Notes: a model not told the origin generated them from the sequence alone. A DNA stretch of 24,585 bases from CAVALG01 sp963589585 (GCA_963589585.1 CAVALG010000106.1:1-24585), one strand, 5' to 3'; counted from the stretch's first letter, positions 1 to 8,649 are shown. Made by a program: numbers and translations.

Positions 1-48
1 ACGGTAGTTTGATAATATACGATAGGCTGCCGTTGTTATCAATCTTCT

Positions 49-170
49 TGGCTCCCTCTGACGAGGGTGCGGGTGTCCGGTGGACACCTCTGCGAAGCAG
101 AAGCACCGACCGAGGCGGCAGCCGAGACGCTGTCAAAAATCAAAGATTTTTGACTGAGGGAGAGAAAAAA
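49..170. repeat. dispersed palindromic intergenic repeat, copy 1
   Basis: This block begins with a CTCCCTCTGACGAGGG motif, passes through a GTCCGGTGGACAC palindrome and an AGCAGAAGCACCGACCGAGG segment, and ends in a perfect hairpin (CAAAAATC/GATTTTTG, about 132-152) followed by GAGGGAGAGAAAAAA. Close relatives occur at 19984-20044 (reverse orientation) and 20156-20247, and related cores at 8787-8850, 9068-9131, 19823-19890 and 20281-20346. It contains no convincing gene. It resembles REP/MITE-like dispersed repeats of Clostridia genomes. Confidence 0.75.
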
Positions 171-358
171 GCTACTGAAATCTCAATTTACTCTCTGTTA
201 TCAAAATTGCTGTTACCCACATCTAACATCTAATTTCCAGAACGGTAGATTGATAACAGACGGTAAACACCGGGATAGCCGCGCGGAAGTGGGCTGCGGC
301 GGCAGGCGCAGACCGCGGAAGTGCGGTGTACTGTACCGGACTTCAGACATTAAACTTT
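171..358. other. non-coding repeat-fragment region
   Basis: No gene is supported here. The stretch contains fragments shared with other intergenic regions of the window: an ACATCTAACATCTAA motif near 219-233, and GATTGATAACAGACGGTAA near 247-266. The latter recurs in variant form near 1-20, 19665-19690, 19935-19960 and 20045-20080. These look like degenerate parts of the same composite repeat family. Confidence 0.5.
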
Positions 359-399
359 AAACCGCCGCATACGGGTTTTACCTGTACACGGCGGTTTTT
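359..399 (-). terminator. intrinsic terminator of the glycan cassette (possibly bidirectional)
   Basis: Inverted repeat AAACCGCCG (359-367) with CGGCGGTTT (389-397). A T-run follows on the plus side (395-399), and a T-rich run follows on the minus side. It lies just downstream of the minus-strand cassette that ends at 435, so termination of that transcript is the likely role. Confidence 0.7.
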
Positions 400-434
400 G
401 GCTCTTTAGTTTTATTTATCCGAAATCGGGGAGT

Positions 435-785
435 TTACTTTTCCGCGGTTTCGGTTTTTTTACCTTTGTTTCCGTCCAGTGCGTATTTTTCCACAAGCGC
501 AAACAACTTGCCCTCAAGCGAAGAAATCTTTACCGACATAAGGAACACTTTGATGAACAGCAGAAAAATCATTACAACGAATATGAAATTTGACGGCGCT
601 TCAAATCCAAGCAAATCCGCAAAGAAATACGGGACTTGCGGAAAAATGCTCATAACCAGCAGCAGAAGGACAAAAAACAGCCAATAAAGTGTGTCGTTTA
701 TTGAGAACTGCGATTTTCTGATTTTTCTGAAAACGAAAAAGCATACCAAAACAGATGCAACTATAAGTATTATGCGTAAAGCCAT
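435..785 (-). CDS. DUF2304 family small membrane protein
   Basis: A 116-residue protein with three hydrophobic segments (roughly residues 1-20, 31-50 and 65-85), then a short helical, charged tail rich in Lys and Glu. The size, the ISxxDTLxWL-type stretch after the first helix and the SLE-x-K motif after the last helix match the DUF2304 family, which commonly sits next to a dolichyl-phosphate-mannose-synthase-like GT2 gene, as here. Its stop precedes the terminator at 359-399. It starts 4 bp after the GT2 stop (ATG at 785, AAAGGGG upstream), so it is almost certainly co-translated with that gene. The family's function is not established; a membrane partner for the adjacent glycosyltransferase is the usual inference. 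Confidence 0.8.
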   Translation of the reverse strand: MALRIILIVASVLVCFFVFRKIRKSQFSINDTLYWLFFVLLLLVMSIFPQVPYFFADLLGFEAPSNFIFVVMIFLLFIKVFLMSVKISSLEGKLFALVEKYALDGNKGKKTETAEK

Positions 786-789
786 TGTT

Positions 790-1473
790 TTACCCCTTTC
801 TGAACCACTGTAATATTAAGATTGAAACCAACATTCTTGCCATATAATTTATTGATTTTGCAAAAGTGAGGTAACTTTCGCCTGCGGTTCTCTCGCTCAT
901 TTCAACCTGCACTTCCGCAACCTTTGCGCCCTTTCTTATAAGCAGCGCAACCGTGTCGGGTTCGGGTCCCATATCGTAAGAAAAGGCGAGCTTTTTAATC
1001 ATATCTTTATCAAAAAGCCGCATACCCGAAGTGGTGTCTTTTATCGTTTTCCCGGTGGTGATTTTAATTGCGCCCTGAATAAGATTACTGCCCAGCATAC
1101 GGAGCGACTTCGGCTTTTTCTCGCTTACAAAGCGCGAACCGATTACAATATTACAGCCCTCTGCAAGTTTTTCCTGCATTTTTTCAATATATGCCGGATT
1201 GTGCTGCCCGTCCCCGTCAAATTGGATTGCGGCGTCATACCCGTGTTCGTACGCATACTTCATTCCCGTCTGGACCGCGCCTGCAAGACCTATGTTTATC
1301 GGGTGGCTGACATAATTATACCCGTTTTCGCGGCAGATTTTTTCGGTTGCGTCCTTCGACCCGTCATTAATCACCACATAATCATAAAACGGAAAACTTT
1401 CCTGCAGACGGTCAACCACCGGCTTTATGTTTTCTTCTTCGTTATAAGCCGGAATTATAAGTAATGTTTTCAT
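790..1473 (-). CDS. GT2 family glycosyltransferase, polyprenyl-phosphate mannose/glucose synthase type
   Basis: A 227-residue GT-A glycosyltransferase. It has the N-terminal IPAYNEEENI motif (residues 7-16), an NDGSKD nucleotide-binding motif (about 36-41) and the metal-binding DGDGQH motif near residue 85. The TTSGMRLF region around residue 147 is typical of DPM1-like enzymes that load a sugar onto a polyprenyl phosphate at the inner face of the membrane. There is no C-terminal transmembrane pair, so the adjacent DUF2304 protein may supply the membrane anchor. The ATG at 1473 follows GGGAG by a normal spacer. It is the fifth gene of the serS-led run, 33 bp after the preceding GT gene. Sugar specificity cannot be read from sequence. 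Confidence 0.9.
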   Translation of the reverse strand: MKTLLIIPAYNEEENIKPVVDRLQESFPFYDYVVINDGSKDATEKICRENGYNYVSHPINIGLAGAVQTGMKYAYEHGYDAAIQFDGDGQHNPAYIEKMQEKLAEGCNIVIGSRFVSEKKPKSLRMLGSNLIQGAIKITTGKTIKDTTSGMRLFDKDMIKKLAFSYDMGPEPDTVALLIRKGAKVAEVQVEMSERTAGESYLTFAKSINYMARMLVSILILQWFRKG

Positions 1474-1506
1474 AGAATGCTCCCTTCGAACACTGATTTT
1501 TTTAAA

Positions 1507-2304
1507 TTAAATATCGTTGCTGTTTTGGCTTTTTGAGTAGGCTTTAACTAAAAGTTTTGCTATCGGTTTAGCCCAAAATTCCGAAAATACCGCAAAATCT
1601 TCATCTGTTCTTTTGTTATCTGCGATAATTTCCGTAGTCGCCGAACCGCCGTGTATACGGTGGCACATAAGCGGGTGAGGATTATATACAAAACTACCTT
1701 TTTTCTTCGATTGGCGTTCCCACTGCTGCCAATCTATATTGCTTAAATAATCATTTGTAAATTGATTTTTGCCGAACTTTTCAGTAACCATAGTAACCGC
1801 GGGGCAGCATATCGGACAGCCGAAAGACAGCACCCTGCGCCTTACAAACCGACTTTTCCAAAATGCTTTGATTTTAAGCGGAGAAAGCATCAATTTTTTA
1901 ACTTTAAGCAGTTTGTTGTTGTAAACCTTTTCGTTTCCACGCAGTTCCGCATATCCGCAAAAATAGATAATCGGGTCGGTTGAACAGTTAATAAATTCAA
2001 GCATTTCTTTGGTATAGTCGGGCTCGTAAATATCGTCCTGATGAGCGATGGTTACAAGGAGAGTATCCGCACAGGAATACGCAAAGTTCCAGTCGCCGCC
2101 TATCCCTTTTACCCCATTGTTTACAAATACGGGAAGTCTGTACTTATCTGCAACTCTTTGTATATGTTCGTTGGGTGTAGATGTAGCTATTATGATTTTT
2201 GATTTAACGCTTTGGGAAAAAAGGGACTTAACGCAATCCTCCAAAAAATCGCTTTCTTTATAAGCGCAAACCACAAATGTATGGTCTTGATTTTTATAGT
2301 TCAT
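1507..2304 (-). CDS. GT2-like glycosyltransferase
   Basis: About 265 residues when started at the ATG at 2304, which has TTTGGAG at proper spacing. An upstream start near 2400 would run into the preceding flippase gene. The N-terminus (HTFVVCAYKESDFLEDC) is the nucleotide-sugar-binding start of GT-A enzymes, and IAHQDDIYEPDY carries a DD in the place of the DxD motif. The C-terminal half contains CxxCPAVT and a MCHRIHGGSAT segment often seen in capsule or rhamnan glycosyltransferases. It sits 22 bp after the flippase gene in the same orientation. It probably transfers a sugar to a lipid-linked glycan in the cytoplasm; donor and acceptor are unknown. Confidence 0.85.
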   Translation of the reverse strand: MNYKNQDHTFVVCAYKESDFLEDCVKSLFSQSVKSKIIIATSTPNEHIQRVADKYRLPVFVNNGVKGIGGDWNFAYSCADTLLVTIAHQDDIYEPDYTKEMLEFINCSTDPIIYFCGYAELRGNEKVYNNKLLKVKKLMLSPLKIKAFWKSRFVRRRVLSFGCPICCPAVTMVTEKFGKNQFTNDYLSNIDWQQWERQSKKKGSFVYNPHPLMCHRIHGGSATTEIIADNKRTDEDFAVFSEFWAKPIAKLLVKAYSKSQNSNDI

Positions 2305-2326
2305 ATCATTCTCCAAACAGTAAAGT

Positions 2327-3565
2327 TTATTTCGGTGTGTTCCATTGTTTACGGTATTTAAGCATTGCAAGCAAAAGCAGCGCGACCAAAACGGCGGCAA
2401 GCACCGTCATTGATACAGCGTAAACCGCAGCGGCGCCCATCAGCCCGTCCGTCCTGACAGCGCGGTATGCCGCTGCAGTGGCGGCAACCGAAACCGCGGC
2501 AAAAACCACAGCCTGCGACGCCGTGCGTCGGAAAGCGATAAGGATATATGAAACCACAACTTCCAATCCGTACATTACAGAGCCGGCTATTATAATAAGC
2601 ATTTCCGTCTTATACTTTTCAAGTGGTATGCCGTAAACCAACTGCAGCACCGGTGCTTCAAGGAAAAATGCAACAACAAACACGGCTGCCCCGATTACGG
2701 GAATTGCGGTTGTAACCTTAACAACGGTTTTCCGCAGCGTGCCGAAATCGCAGCTTTTTATTGCCGCCGAGATTGAGGTGAGCGACGGTTGAATAATATA
2801 TTGCCCCAGCAGGCACATAAAGGTTGCGGGAATTATAATTATGCCGAATATAAGTTGGGCCTTATCGTCCCCGTCCGCATCTATTGCGTAGCGCGAAACA
2901 TTTATAAGGTAGGTGTTTAGAAATGTAAGCACAAAGGTGAAAAAGCAGCTTAAAAACAGGGCTTTGGCAGCCTTAGCCGTAAACGGGCGGCGTACAAACC
3001 CTGCACGGCGCACATCTTTTATATCTATTGCGGCAAACAAAATAAGATTTACCGCCGTCATTGCGGCAATTGCAAGCGGCAGGCTGTGGGTCAATATATC
3101 CACCGCCGCAAACACGGCAACATCCGCCGCTGCCTTTATTGTCATTGAAATACCTACACGGTAAAGCATTTCGGCGCGTTGGGTAACGGCATAAAAAGTT
3201 TCATAAAACGCTTCAACCATTCTGAACACCGCAAGCAGGATTATAACCGCCGATTTATGCGCGGAGTAGCCCATTACAAGGCAAAATCCTATAGCCGCAA
3301 CAAGCATTGCGCCGCAGGACAGCAGGCGGAAACAGACATAGTCGCTGTCTGCAAATCTTTCGGATATATCGGTTACCTGAAACGGGCGGATAACAAAGTT
3401 ACCTATAACAAAGAGAATTGCGGCAGTTGCAAATGCATAACTGAACAGCCCTGCGTCACTTTCTGAATTTACGCGCGTGGCAATAATGGTAAATATAAGT
3501 GAAGTAAAAGCGTTGGCTGTTGCACCGATGGTATTCCAGAGTGAATTTTTAAGATGGTTGTTCAT
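2327..3565 (-). CDS. polysaccharide flippase-like membrane protein (MOP/Wzx family)
   Basis: A 412-residue protein made almost entirely of transmembrane helices, about 12 by eye. It starts NHLKNSLWNTIGATANAF, the amphipathic N-terminus typical of Wzx/RfbX O-antigen flippases of the MOP superfamily. An acidic and basic cytoplasmic loop lies near residues 180-200. Length fits the family (400-480). Context supports the call: it lies 21 bp downstream of the DUF2142 gene and 22 bp upstream of a glycosyltransferase gene. The inferred role is translocation of a lipid-linked oligosaccharide across the membrane. Sequence conservation in this family is low, so the exact substrate is open. Confidence 0.82.
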   Translation of the reverse strand: MNNHLKNSLWNTIGATANAFTSLIFTIIATRVNSESDAGLFSYAFATAAILFVIGNFVIRPFQVTDISERFADSDYVCFRLLSCGAMLVAAIGFCLVMGYSAHKSAVIILLAVFRMVEAFYETFYAVTQRAEMLYRVGISMTIKAAADVAVFAAVDILTHSLPLAIAAMTAVNLILFAAIDIKDVRRAGFVRRPFTAKAAKALFLSCFFTFVLTFLNTYLINVSRYAIDADGDDKAQLIFGIIIIPATFMCLLGQYIIQPSLTSISAAIKSCDFGTLRKTVVKVTTAIPVIGAAVFVVAFFLEAPVLQLVYGIPLEKYKTEMLIIIAGSVMYGLEVVVSYILIAFRRTASQAVVFAAVSVAATAAAYRAVRTDGLMGAAAVYAVSMTVLAAVLVALLLLAMLKYRKQWNTPK

Positions 3566-3586
3566 ATATCAGTAACTCGGTTCATT

Positions 3587-5740
3587 TTATTTAATCGGCA
3601 GATTGTTTAACATATTTGAGAATAACAGGATATTTGAAAAGAAGATAAGCAACATTATGTGTCGGTCGGAATTGTTGCCGAGAGATATCGGCAGACTTCT
3701 GAACACAAGTGCCGCGGGCAACAAAAGCGGTAAAAAATATCTTCCCTGCACACCCACGATCGAAGTGTATGAGAGCGGCGTCCAACCTAAATACATTGAA
3801 GCCAATATAAGCAGTGACGACGCAGCGAGCGCTGCAAGTATTAAAAGCCTACCTGTGGGGCGGATATGCTCCGGCGAGTCGCTTTTTTTGCGGAAGAAGG
3901 AAAACAACAGCAAAACAGTCGCTGCAGCAAAGAATATCCAATCAACACTGACGCTTAGCCAGCCGAACAGATTGCCCACCATTGATGAAATATAGAACGA
4001 CAGGCTTTCGGCAAATGTTTTTACAAAAATCTTTACGGTATTAAGCGGATAAGCGAGCGAGCGGGTTATGGTGTAGCCCGATTCGCCTGCCCATTTGATT
4101 ATTCCCGAATCCGCCGAAACACCCGTACGGAAAACAAGGAATTGCAGAACTATCAGTGAAATAAATCCGATTGCAACTATTGCCGTTTTACCCGTTATCG
4201 CGCTGCGTTTTGATTTAAAATTACGGCGCGGTATAAGCAGCGCAAGCAGAACAAGCGGAGTGTAAACCAGTTTGCTTGGCGCAAGGAGCGCGGCAAAAGC
4301 AGAAGCGGTTATAACATCTTTCCTTGTAACGGTTTCGGGTTTGTATATAAGGTAGACAATTTGTGCCGTAAACATCAGCGCAAACGCCAAAACTATCGGG
4401 TCATAAGAATAAGAAATTGCCAGCTGCATTGACATAGGCAGCAAAGCGACTGCACAGACCGCAATTTTCCCCACGGGGATTTTTTTTATTGCAAAATATA
4501 CCATTGCAACATATGCGGCGTAATTAAACAGTCTGCCCATATAAAAAAGCGGCAGCGGACCAAGATTTAAAATTCTTGCAACCGTAATTCCGAGGGCGGC
4601 AAATACATATCCGAACGGAGCGCCGCTGTTAAGAATTTCGCGATGTGTAACCAATGTGGAATCGGAACAGAAGAATTCGGCGCATTTTTTCAATGTGCCG
4701 TAGTAACTGCGCGTAAGTCCGGTTTGTGCATAATTATTGTAGGCGTTAATATCCGAGCGGCGGATGAGCATTTTTCCGTCCTGCCCGAAATCAAAAGTCA
4801 TAAAATTTGATATCCTGTATGCCGATGCCATATGTGAAGGCTCGTCCGGTACCGTAAACGGCGTGAACATAATCATACAAAATACGCCCATAACCACAGC
4901 CGAAACCAAAAATGCGGTTTGAATTTTGCATTTACGAATATAAAGCAGGTAATATAACAGTGCTGCAGCAGCAATGATTACCGCAAAAGCGAAGATTTTA
5001 AAATATTTTACCGCTCCGCCCGTGAAAGTGCTGAGCGAACCGTTTACCGAGAAAAGTGTGACAATCAGTAAAACGGCAAAGAAAATCAGTCGGCGATGCT
5101 TTTCGAAAAACGCATCTGCGTTGTCAAGGGTAAGCAATTTATCACCCGACAGGCGCGCGTACAGCAGCCAACAAACAAGCGCAATTATAACCGAAGCGCC
5201 GAAAACCGCAAGGTAACGGGCAGACGAAACAGGTGCCATACTCTCGTGCGTTACAATTGGCTTTGCGTAAAATTCCAATCCGCCGATTTTGCAACGCTCA
5301 GTCAAGTGCAGCCTAAAATAAGAATTAGCTTTTTTATTGAGTTTAAAAATAAACCCGTCTTTTAAATTGTAACGGTTGTTTTTAAAGTTTGCAGGGGTCT
5401 TATCAGCATCAAAATCAGACTCATTTTCACCAAAATCGAGCTGTGCGGCTATAACAGGCACATTATTTTCTGAATATGCGAAACGCGCGTAACTTGCCTT
5501 TACAGCGTCAGTCTTAAACACTATATACGGGTTGTCGCCATCCGGTATATACACCCCGTTTTCAATGCGGCAGTCATTTTTTTCTGTAATATCGTCCGCG
5601 CCGAGCGTTAAAATCGGCTCGCCGTCAAATTTATTTTCATAAACCACATCTCCCCTGCAAAGCGCCACAAAAAGCAGAACAAAAGAGCAGGTGAAAATAA
5701 CAAGGGCGGTAAGGTTGCGCTTATTAAAAATTTTATTCAT
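3587..5740 (-). CDS. DUF2142 family polytopic membrane protein, GT-C-like
   Basis: A 717-residue integral membrane protein. It has an N-terminal TM segment (about 11-28), an extracytoplasmic beta-rich domain of about 130 residues, then a long run of about a dozen TM helices. The motif FTPFTVPDEPSHMASAY near residue 300 (PDEPxH) is the signature of DUF2142, a family with the topology and acidic loop of GT-C glycosyltransferases that use polyprenyl-phosphate sugars. It starts at ATG 5740 behind GAGGAGAAATAA and follows serS by 61 bp with no terminator between them. I infer that it adds or modifies glycan residues outside the membrane, working with the GT2/DUF2304 pair. Function is not proven for the family. 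Confidence 0.85.
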   Translation of the reverse strand: MNKIFNKRNLTALVIFTCSFVLLFVALCRGDVVYENKFDGEPILTLGADDITEKNDCRIENGVYIPDGDNPYIVFKTDAVKASYARFAYSENNVPVIAAQLDFGENESDFDADKTPANFKNNRYNLKDGFIFKLNKKANSYFRLHLTERCKIGGLEFYAKPIVTHESMAPVSSARYLAVFGASVIIALVCWLLYARLSGDKLLTLDNADAFFEKHRRLIFFAVLLIVTLFSVNGSLSTFTGGAVKYFKIFAFAVIIAAAALLYYLLYIRKCKIQTAFLVSAVVMGVFCMIMFTPFTVPDEPSHMASAYRISNFMTFDFGQDGKMLIRRSDINAYNNYAQTGLTRSYYGTLKKCAEFFCSDSTLVTHREILNSGAPFGYVFAALGITVARILNLGPLPLFYMGRLFNYAAYVAMVYFAIKKIPVGKIAVCAVALLPMSMQLAISYSYDPIVLAFALMFTAQIVYLIYKPETVTRKDVITASAFAALLAPSKLVYTPLVLLALLIPRRNFKSKRSAITGKTAIVAIGFISLIVLQFLVFRTGVSADSGIIKWAGESGYTITRSLAYPLNTVKIFVKTFAESLSFYISSMVGNLFGWLSVSVDWIFFAAATVLLLFSFFRKKSDSPEHIRPTGRLLILAALAASSLLILASMYLGWTPLSYTSIVGVQGRYFLPLLLPAALVFRSLPISLGNNSDRHIMLLIFFSNILLFSNMLNNLPIK

Positions 5741-5801
5741 TTATTTCTCCTCAAAACCCGAAATTATGGTTGATGGGTGCCGAACCCGTTACAACCTTTT
5801 C

Positions 5802-7097
5802 TTATTTCTCTTCAATAACGGTGTTGCCGCCCATATACGGCTGCAGTGCTTTGGGAATTTTAACCGAATACTTTTTCCCGTCAAAGCAGAGGTTATTTTC
5901 AAGCAGCGCAATTAACATTCTGGGGGGAGCAACAACGGTATTGTTAAGGGTGTGCGCCAAATATTTTTTGCCGTCCTTGCCCTTTATGCGTATGCCGAGA
6001 CGTCTTGCCTGCGCGTCGCCGAGGTTGGAGCAGGAGCAGACCTCAAAATATTTTTGCTGTTTCGGTGACCACGCCTCAACATCGTAAGATTTAACTTTAA
6101 GGTCGGCAAGGTCGCCCGAGCAGCACTCAAGCGTGCGTACCGGAATATCAAGCGAACGGAAAAGTTCAACCGAATATCCCCACATCTTATTAAACCAATC
6201 CATACTTTCTTCCGGTTTGCAAAGCACTATCATTTCCTGCTTTTCAAATTGGTGAATACGGTAGATTCCGCGTTCCTCAATTCCGTGCGCTCCTTTTTCT
6301 TTACGGAAGCAGGGCGAGTAACTTGTAAGGGTAAGGGGAAGTTTTTCTTCGGGTGTTATGGTGTCGATAAATTTACCTATCATAGAATGTTCGCTTGTGC
6401 CGATAAGGTAGAGGTCCTCGCCCTCGATTTTGTACATCATAGCGTCCATTTCTTCAAAACTCATAACGCCGGTAACAACGTTTGAGCGAATCATAAAGGG
6501 CGGTATGCAGTAGGTAAAGCCCTTGTTTATCATAAAATCGCGTGCGTAGGCGGTAACGGCGCTGTGCAGGCGCGCAATATCGCCCATAAGGTAATAAAAT
6601 CCCTCGCCTGCGACGCGGCCCGCGGCTTCTTTGTCGATGCCGTCAAACTTCGCCATAATGTCGGTGTGGTAGGGTATTTCAAATGTCGGAACGGTCTTTT
6701 CGCCGAACTCCTCAACCTCAACATTCTCGGAATCGTCCTTCCCCACGGGAACGGATGGGTCGATAATATTGGGTATTTTCATCATAGTTTCTTTTAAGCG
6801 TGCCGAAAGTTCGGTTTCCTTTTCGGCAAGGGCTTTAAGTTCCTCAGCCTGCTCATTTACAAGCGCTTTTGCCTTTTCGGCTTCCTCACGCTCGCCCTTT
6901 GCCATAAGCGCGCCTATCTGCTTGCTTATTTTGTTGCGGTTTGCGCGGAGTTCGTCGGCGCGCTGATTTGCGGCGCGTTTTTCGTCATAAAGTCTTATCG
7001 CCTCGTCAACCAGCGGCAGGCGGTTTTCTTTAAATTTTTTGCGGATGTTCTCTTTAACCAGTTCCGGATTTTCTTTTACAAATTTAATATCCAGCAT
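5802..7097 (-). CDS. serS: seryl-tRNA synthetase
   Basis: A 431-residue class II aminoacyl-tRNA synthetase that charges tRNA-Ser (and tRNA-Sec if present). It starts MLDIKFVKENPELVKENI, the usual SerRS beginning. Residues 25-110 form the long antiparallel coiled-coil arm that grips the long variable arm of tRNA-Ser. Motif 2 is in FRKEKGAHGIEERGIYR (about 262-278), and motif 3 is the HTLNNTVVAPPRMLIALLE variant near the C-terminus, the form seen in a clostridial SerRS subgroup rather than the HTLNGS form. Full length and intact. A promoter sits at 7164-7192. I found no T-box leader in the short upstream region. Transcription can continue into the downstream glycan cassette. Confidence 0.97.
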   Translation of the reverse strand: MLDIKFVKENPELVKENIRKKFKENRLPLVDEAIRLYDEKRAANQRADELRANRNKISKQIGALMAKGEREEAEKAKALVNEQAEELKALAEKETELSARLKETMMKIPNIIDPSVPVGKDDSENVEVEEFGEKTVPTFEIPYHTDIMAKFDGIDKEAAGRVAGEGFYYLMGDIARLHSAVTAYARDFMINKGFTYCIPPFMIRSNVVTGVMSFEEMDAMMYKIEGEDLYLIGTSEHSMIGKFIDTITPEEKLPLTLTSYSPCFRKEKGAHGIEERGIYRIHQFEKQEMIVLCKPEESMDWFNKMWGYSVELFRSLDIPVRTLECCSGDLADLKVKSYDVEAWSPKQQKYFEVCSCSNLGDAQARRLGIRIKGKDGKKYLAHTLNNTVVAPPRMLIALLENNLCFDGKKYSVKIPKALQPYMGGNTVIEEK

Positions 7098-7163
7098 TTT
7101 TAATATCCCCTTAATTTTAATTTATCTTTTCCGATTAAGTATTAAGAATGTACATACATTATA

Positions 7164-7192
7164 ATTGTATAAAAAAACGCCATAAAATTCAA
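7164..7192 (-). promoter_or_regulatory. sigma-A-type promoter for serS
   Basis: On the minus strand, TTGAAT (7192-7187), a 17-nt spacer, then TACAAT (7169-7164). This places a start about 60 nt before the serS ATG. It overlaps the terminator of the upstream exporter gene. Confidence 0.6.
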
Positions 7193-7212
7193 GTCTGAAT
7201 TACAGCGTTTTT
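7171..7212 (-). terminator. intrinsic terminator downstream of the exporter gene
   Basis: Inverted repeat GCGTTTTT (7205-7212) with AAAAACGC (7173-7180), plus an inner pair GAATT (7197-7201) with AATTC (7186-7190). On the minus strand a run of seven T (7177-7171) follows. The stem overlaps the serS promoter. Confidence 0.6.
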
Positions 7213-7235
7213 GCGATTATTTATTAATTTTTGTC

Positions 7236-8078
7236 TTAAACGGGGATAAAACCCGATAGAGCACCCGCAATCGCCCCGAAAACGAAGGTGAGCGCGGTTA
7301 TAAGTATGTTATTTTTCACATTACGGTCGAACTTAAACAGGACAATTAAGCCGATACCTGCATTGACCGTTATGCCCGACATAAACACGGCGAAAGATAT
7401 CGCATTTTCAACATACAGCGTAGTAAGCAGAACGCTTACAGAGCAGTTTGGGATAAGTCCCACAAGGGCGGAAAGCAGTATGCCGAGTACAGGTCTGCCG
7501 TCTAAAAGTCCTGTTACCGCATCGCTGCCGCCGTAGAAAAACAGCAGTCCCAGACCGAAAGACACGGCAAAAACGAGCAGTGCGATTTTAACGGTGTGCT
7601 TCAGCGCCGAAAGGACTATGCCGTGTTCACAGTCACAGTGTTCTTTTTTGCAGATATCGGTTATATCGGCGGTTTCGTGTTTTCTTATGAATATTAAGTC
7701 GGTCAAAAAGCCGAAAGCGGCGCCGTAGACAAATTTAAGCCCGATTATTGCAAGCATTTTTGATACCGGAACGCCGCCCGAAATAAGCAGCGGCAGCATT
7801 TCATCGCTTGTTGCCAAAAAGACCGAAATCAGCGTGCCTGCGGTAATTACCCTTGCGGCATAAAGGGACGCCGCCGCGCCCGAAAATCCGCATTGCGGTA
7901 AAACCCCTGCGGCGGAACCGAGCAGGGGCCCCACTTTTCCGACTTTTGAAAGAGCCGCGCGTGTGCGTTCGCCGGCTCTGTGTTCCAAATATTCCATTAA
8001 AAGATATGCCGCAAAAAGCACGGGCAAGAGTTTTACCGTATCAATCGCAGCGTCTTTAAGACAATCCAACATATCCAA
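7236..8078 (-). CDS. putative ten-TM heavy-metal/arsenic exporter (ArsP_2 / DUF2899 type)
   Basis: A 280-residue membrane protein with two half-repeats. The first half carries GVLPQCGFSGA (about 58-68) followed by FLATSDEMLP (about 87-96). The second half carries LIPNCSVSV (about 209-217), the equivalent Pro-x-Cys element. This pattern and a His/Cys/Asp-rich central loop (KKEHCDCEHG, about 144-153) match the ArsP_2 family, annotated as putative heavy-metal, manganese or arsenic exporters. Start choice: a TTG at 8078 lies 6 nt after GGAAG, and an ATG two codons later (8072) is the alternative. The gene is monocistronic between rnpB and serS. The substrate is not established; the Cys/His loop suggests a metal ion. 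Confidence 0.75.
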   Translation of the reverse strand: MDMLDCLKDAAIDTVKLLPVLFAAYLLMEYLEHRAGERTRAALSKVGKVGPLLGSAAGVLPQCGFSGAAASLYAARVITAGTLISVFLATSDEMLPLLISGGVPVSKMLAIIGLKFVYGAAFGFLTDLIFIRKHETADITDICKKEHCDCEHGIVLSALKHTVKIALLVFAVSFGLGLLFFYGGSDAVTGLLDGRPVLGILLSALVGLIPNCSVSVLLTTLYVENAISFAVFMSGITVNAGIGLIVLFKFDRNVKNNILITALTFVFGAIAGALSGFIPV

Positions 8079-8113
8079 CTGTCGCTTCCGTTTTAAAAAT
8101 TTTTAAATAATAC

Positions 8114-8132
8114 TGTGCCGTGCGGCGGCACA
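8114..8132 (-). terminator. hairpin between rnpB and the exporter gene, possible rnpB terminator
   Basis: Perfect 7-bp inverted repeat TGTGCCG (8114-8120) with CGGCACA (8126-8132) about 40 nt downstream of the RNase P RNA 3' end on the minus strand. The following bases are only moderately T-rich, so termination may instead occur in the T-rich run 8154-8172 just after the RNA. Confidence 0.35.
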
Positions 8133-8172
8133 TACTGTGCAGCGCCGAACGGCAGAAAACAAAACCAAAAGC

Positions 8173-8502
8173 GCGAGTAAGTCTGTAAGCCGAGTTCTGT
8201 CTCAGACGGTCATCTATCTCGACCGGCCGTTGCCGACCGGCTCAAGCCACCTTTCGTGACACGGCGGGCACCGCATTAACGCCACTCTCGGTGTTGCACC
8301 GGATAAGGTTTACAGGACCGCTCGGTTCCCCGGCGGCCGGTGAGCTCTTACCTCGCCTTTCCACCCTTACCTGCAAAGCAGGCGGTATATCTCTGTTGCA
8401 CTCTCTCGAAGGTCGCCCTTGGCGGCTGTTAGCCGCTATCCTGCCCGGCAGTGCTCGGACTTTCCTCACAGTTTTCACTGCGCGACCGCCCGACTTACTC
8501 GC
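8173..8502 (-). ncRNA. rnpB: RNase P RNA, bacterial type A
   Basis: The minus strand carries the catalytic RNA that cuts 5' leaders from pre-tRNAs. The ends form an 11-bp perfect P1 helix, GCGAGTAAGTC (8502-8492) with GACTTACTCGC (8183-8173). The conserved 5' core GAGGAAAGTCCGAGC, GCAGGATAGC and the GGTAAGGGTGGAAAGG region are all present. Near the 3' end are ACAGAACTCGGCTTACAGAC and the CRI-V partner elements. About 330 nt fits a compact type-A RNA. Protein-like open frames over this segment are artefacts. Confidence 0.95.
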
Positions 8503-8509
8503 ATAAGTT

Positions 8510-8538
8510 ATTATACCACTCAAATCCGCAAATTACAA
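8510..8538 (-). promoter_or_regulatory. rnpB promoter with extended -10
   Basis: On the minus strand, TTGTAA (8538-8533), a 17-nt spacer ending in TGG, then TATAAT (8515-8510). The RNA's first base at about 8502 lies 7-8 nt downstream of the -10 hexamer, as expected for a strong housekeeping promoter. Confidence 0.8.
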
Positions 8539-8649
8539 CCTTTTAATAAATTTATGGATTTTGCCCCGTTCCGAACTTTAAATTTCAGGCTGCGTACTGC
8601 GGTAACTACCGGATTTTAGATGGCGGACACCGGATATTAGATGGGGATG

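Noticed and set aside
2305..2400. N-terminal extension of the glycosyltransferase that ends at 1507
   Set aside because: It overlaps the upstream flippase gene and has no ribosome binding site, while ATG 2304 has a good one and begins at the normal GT-A strand.
7098..7235. T-box riboswitch expected upstream of serS
   Set aside because: The leader is about 60 nt from the predicted start and lacks the conserved T-box sequence.
8242..8523. Open frames on both strands
   Set aside because: They lie across the conserved RNase P RNA core.
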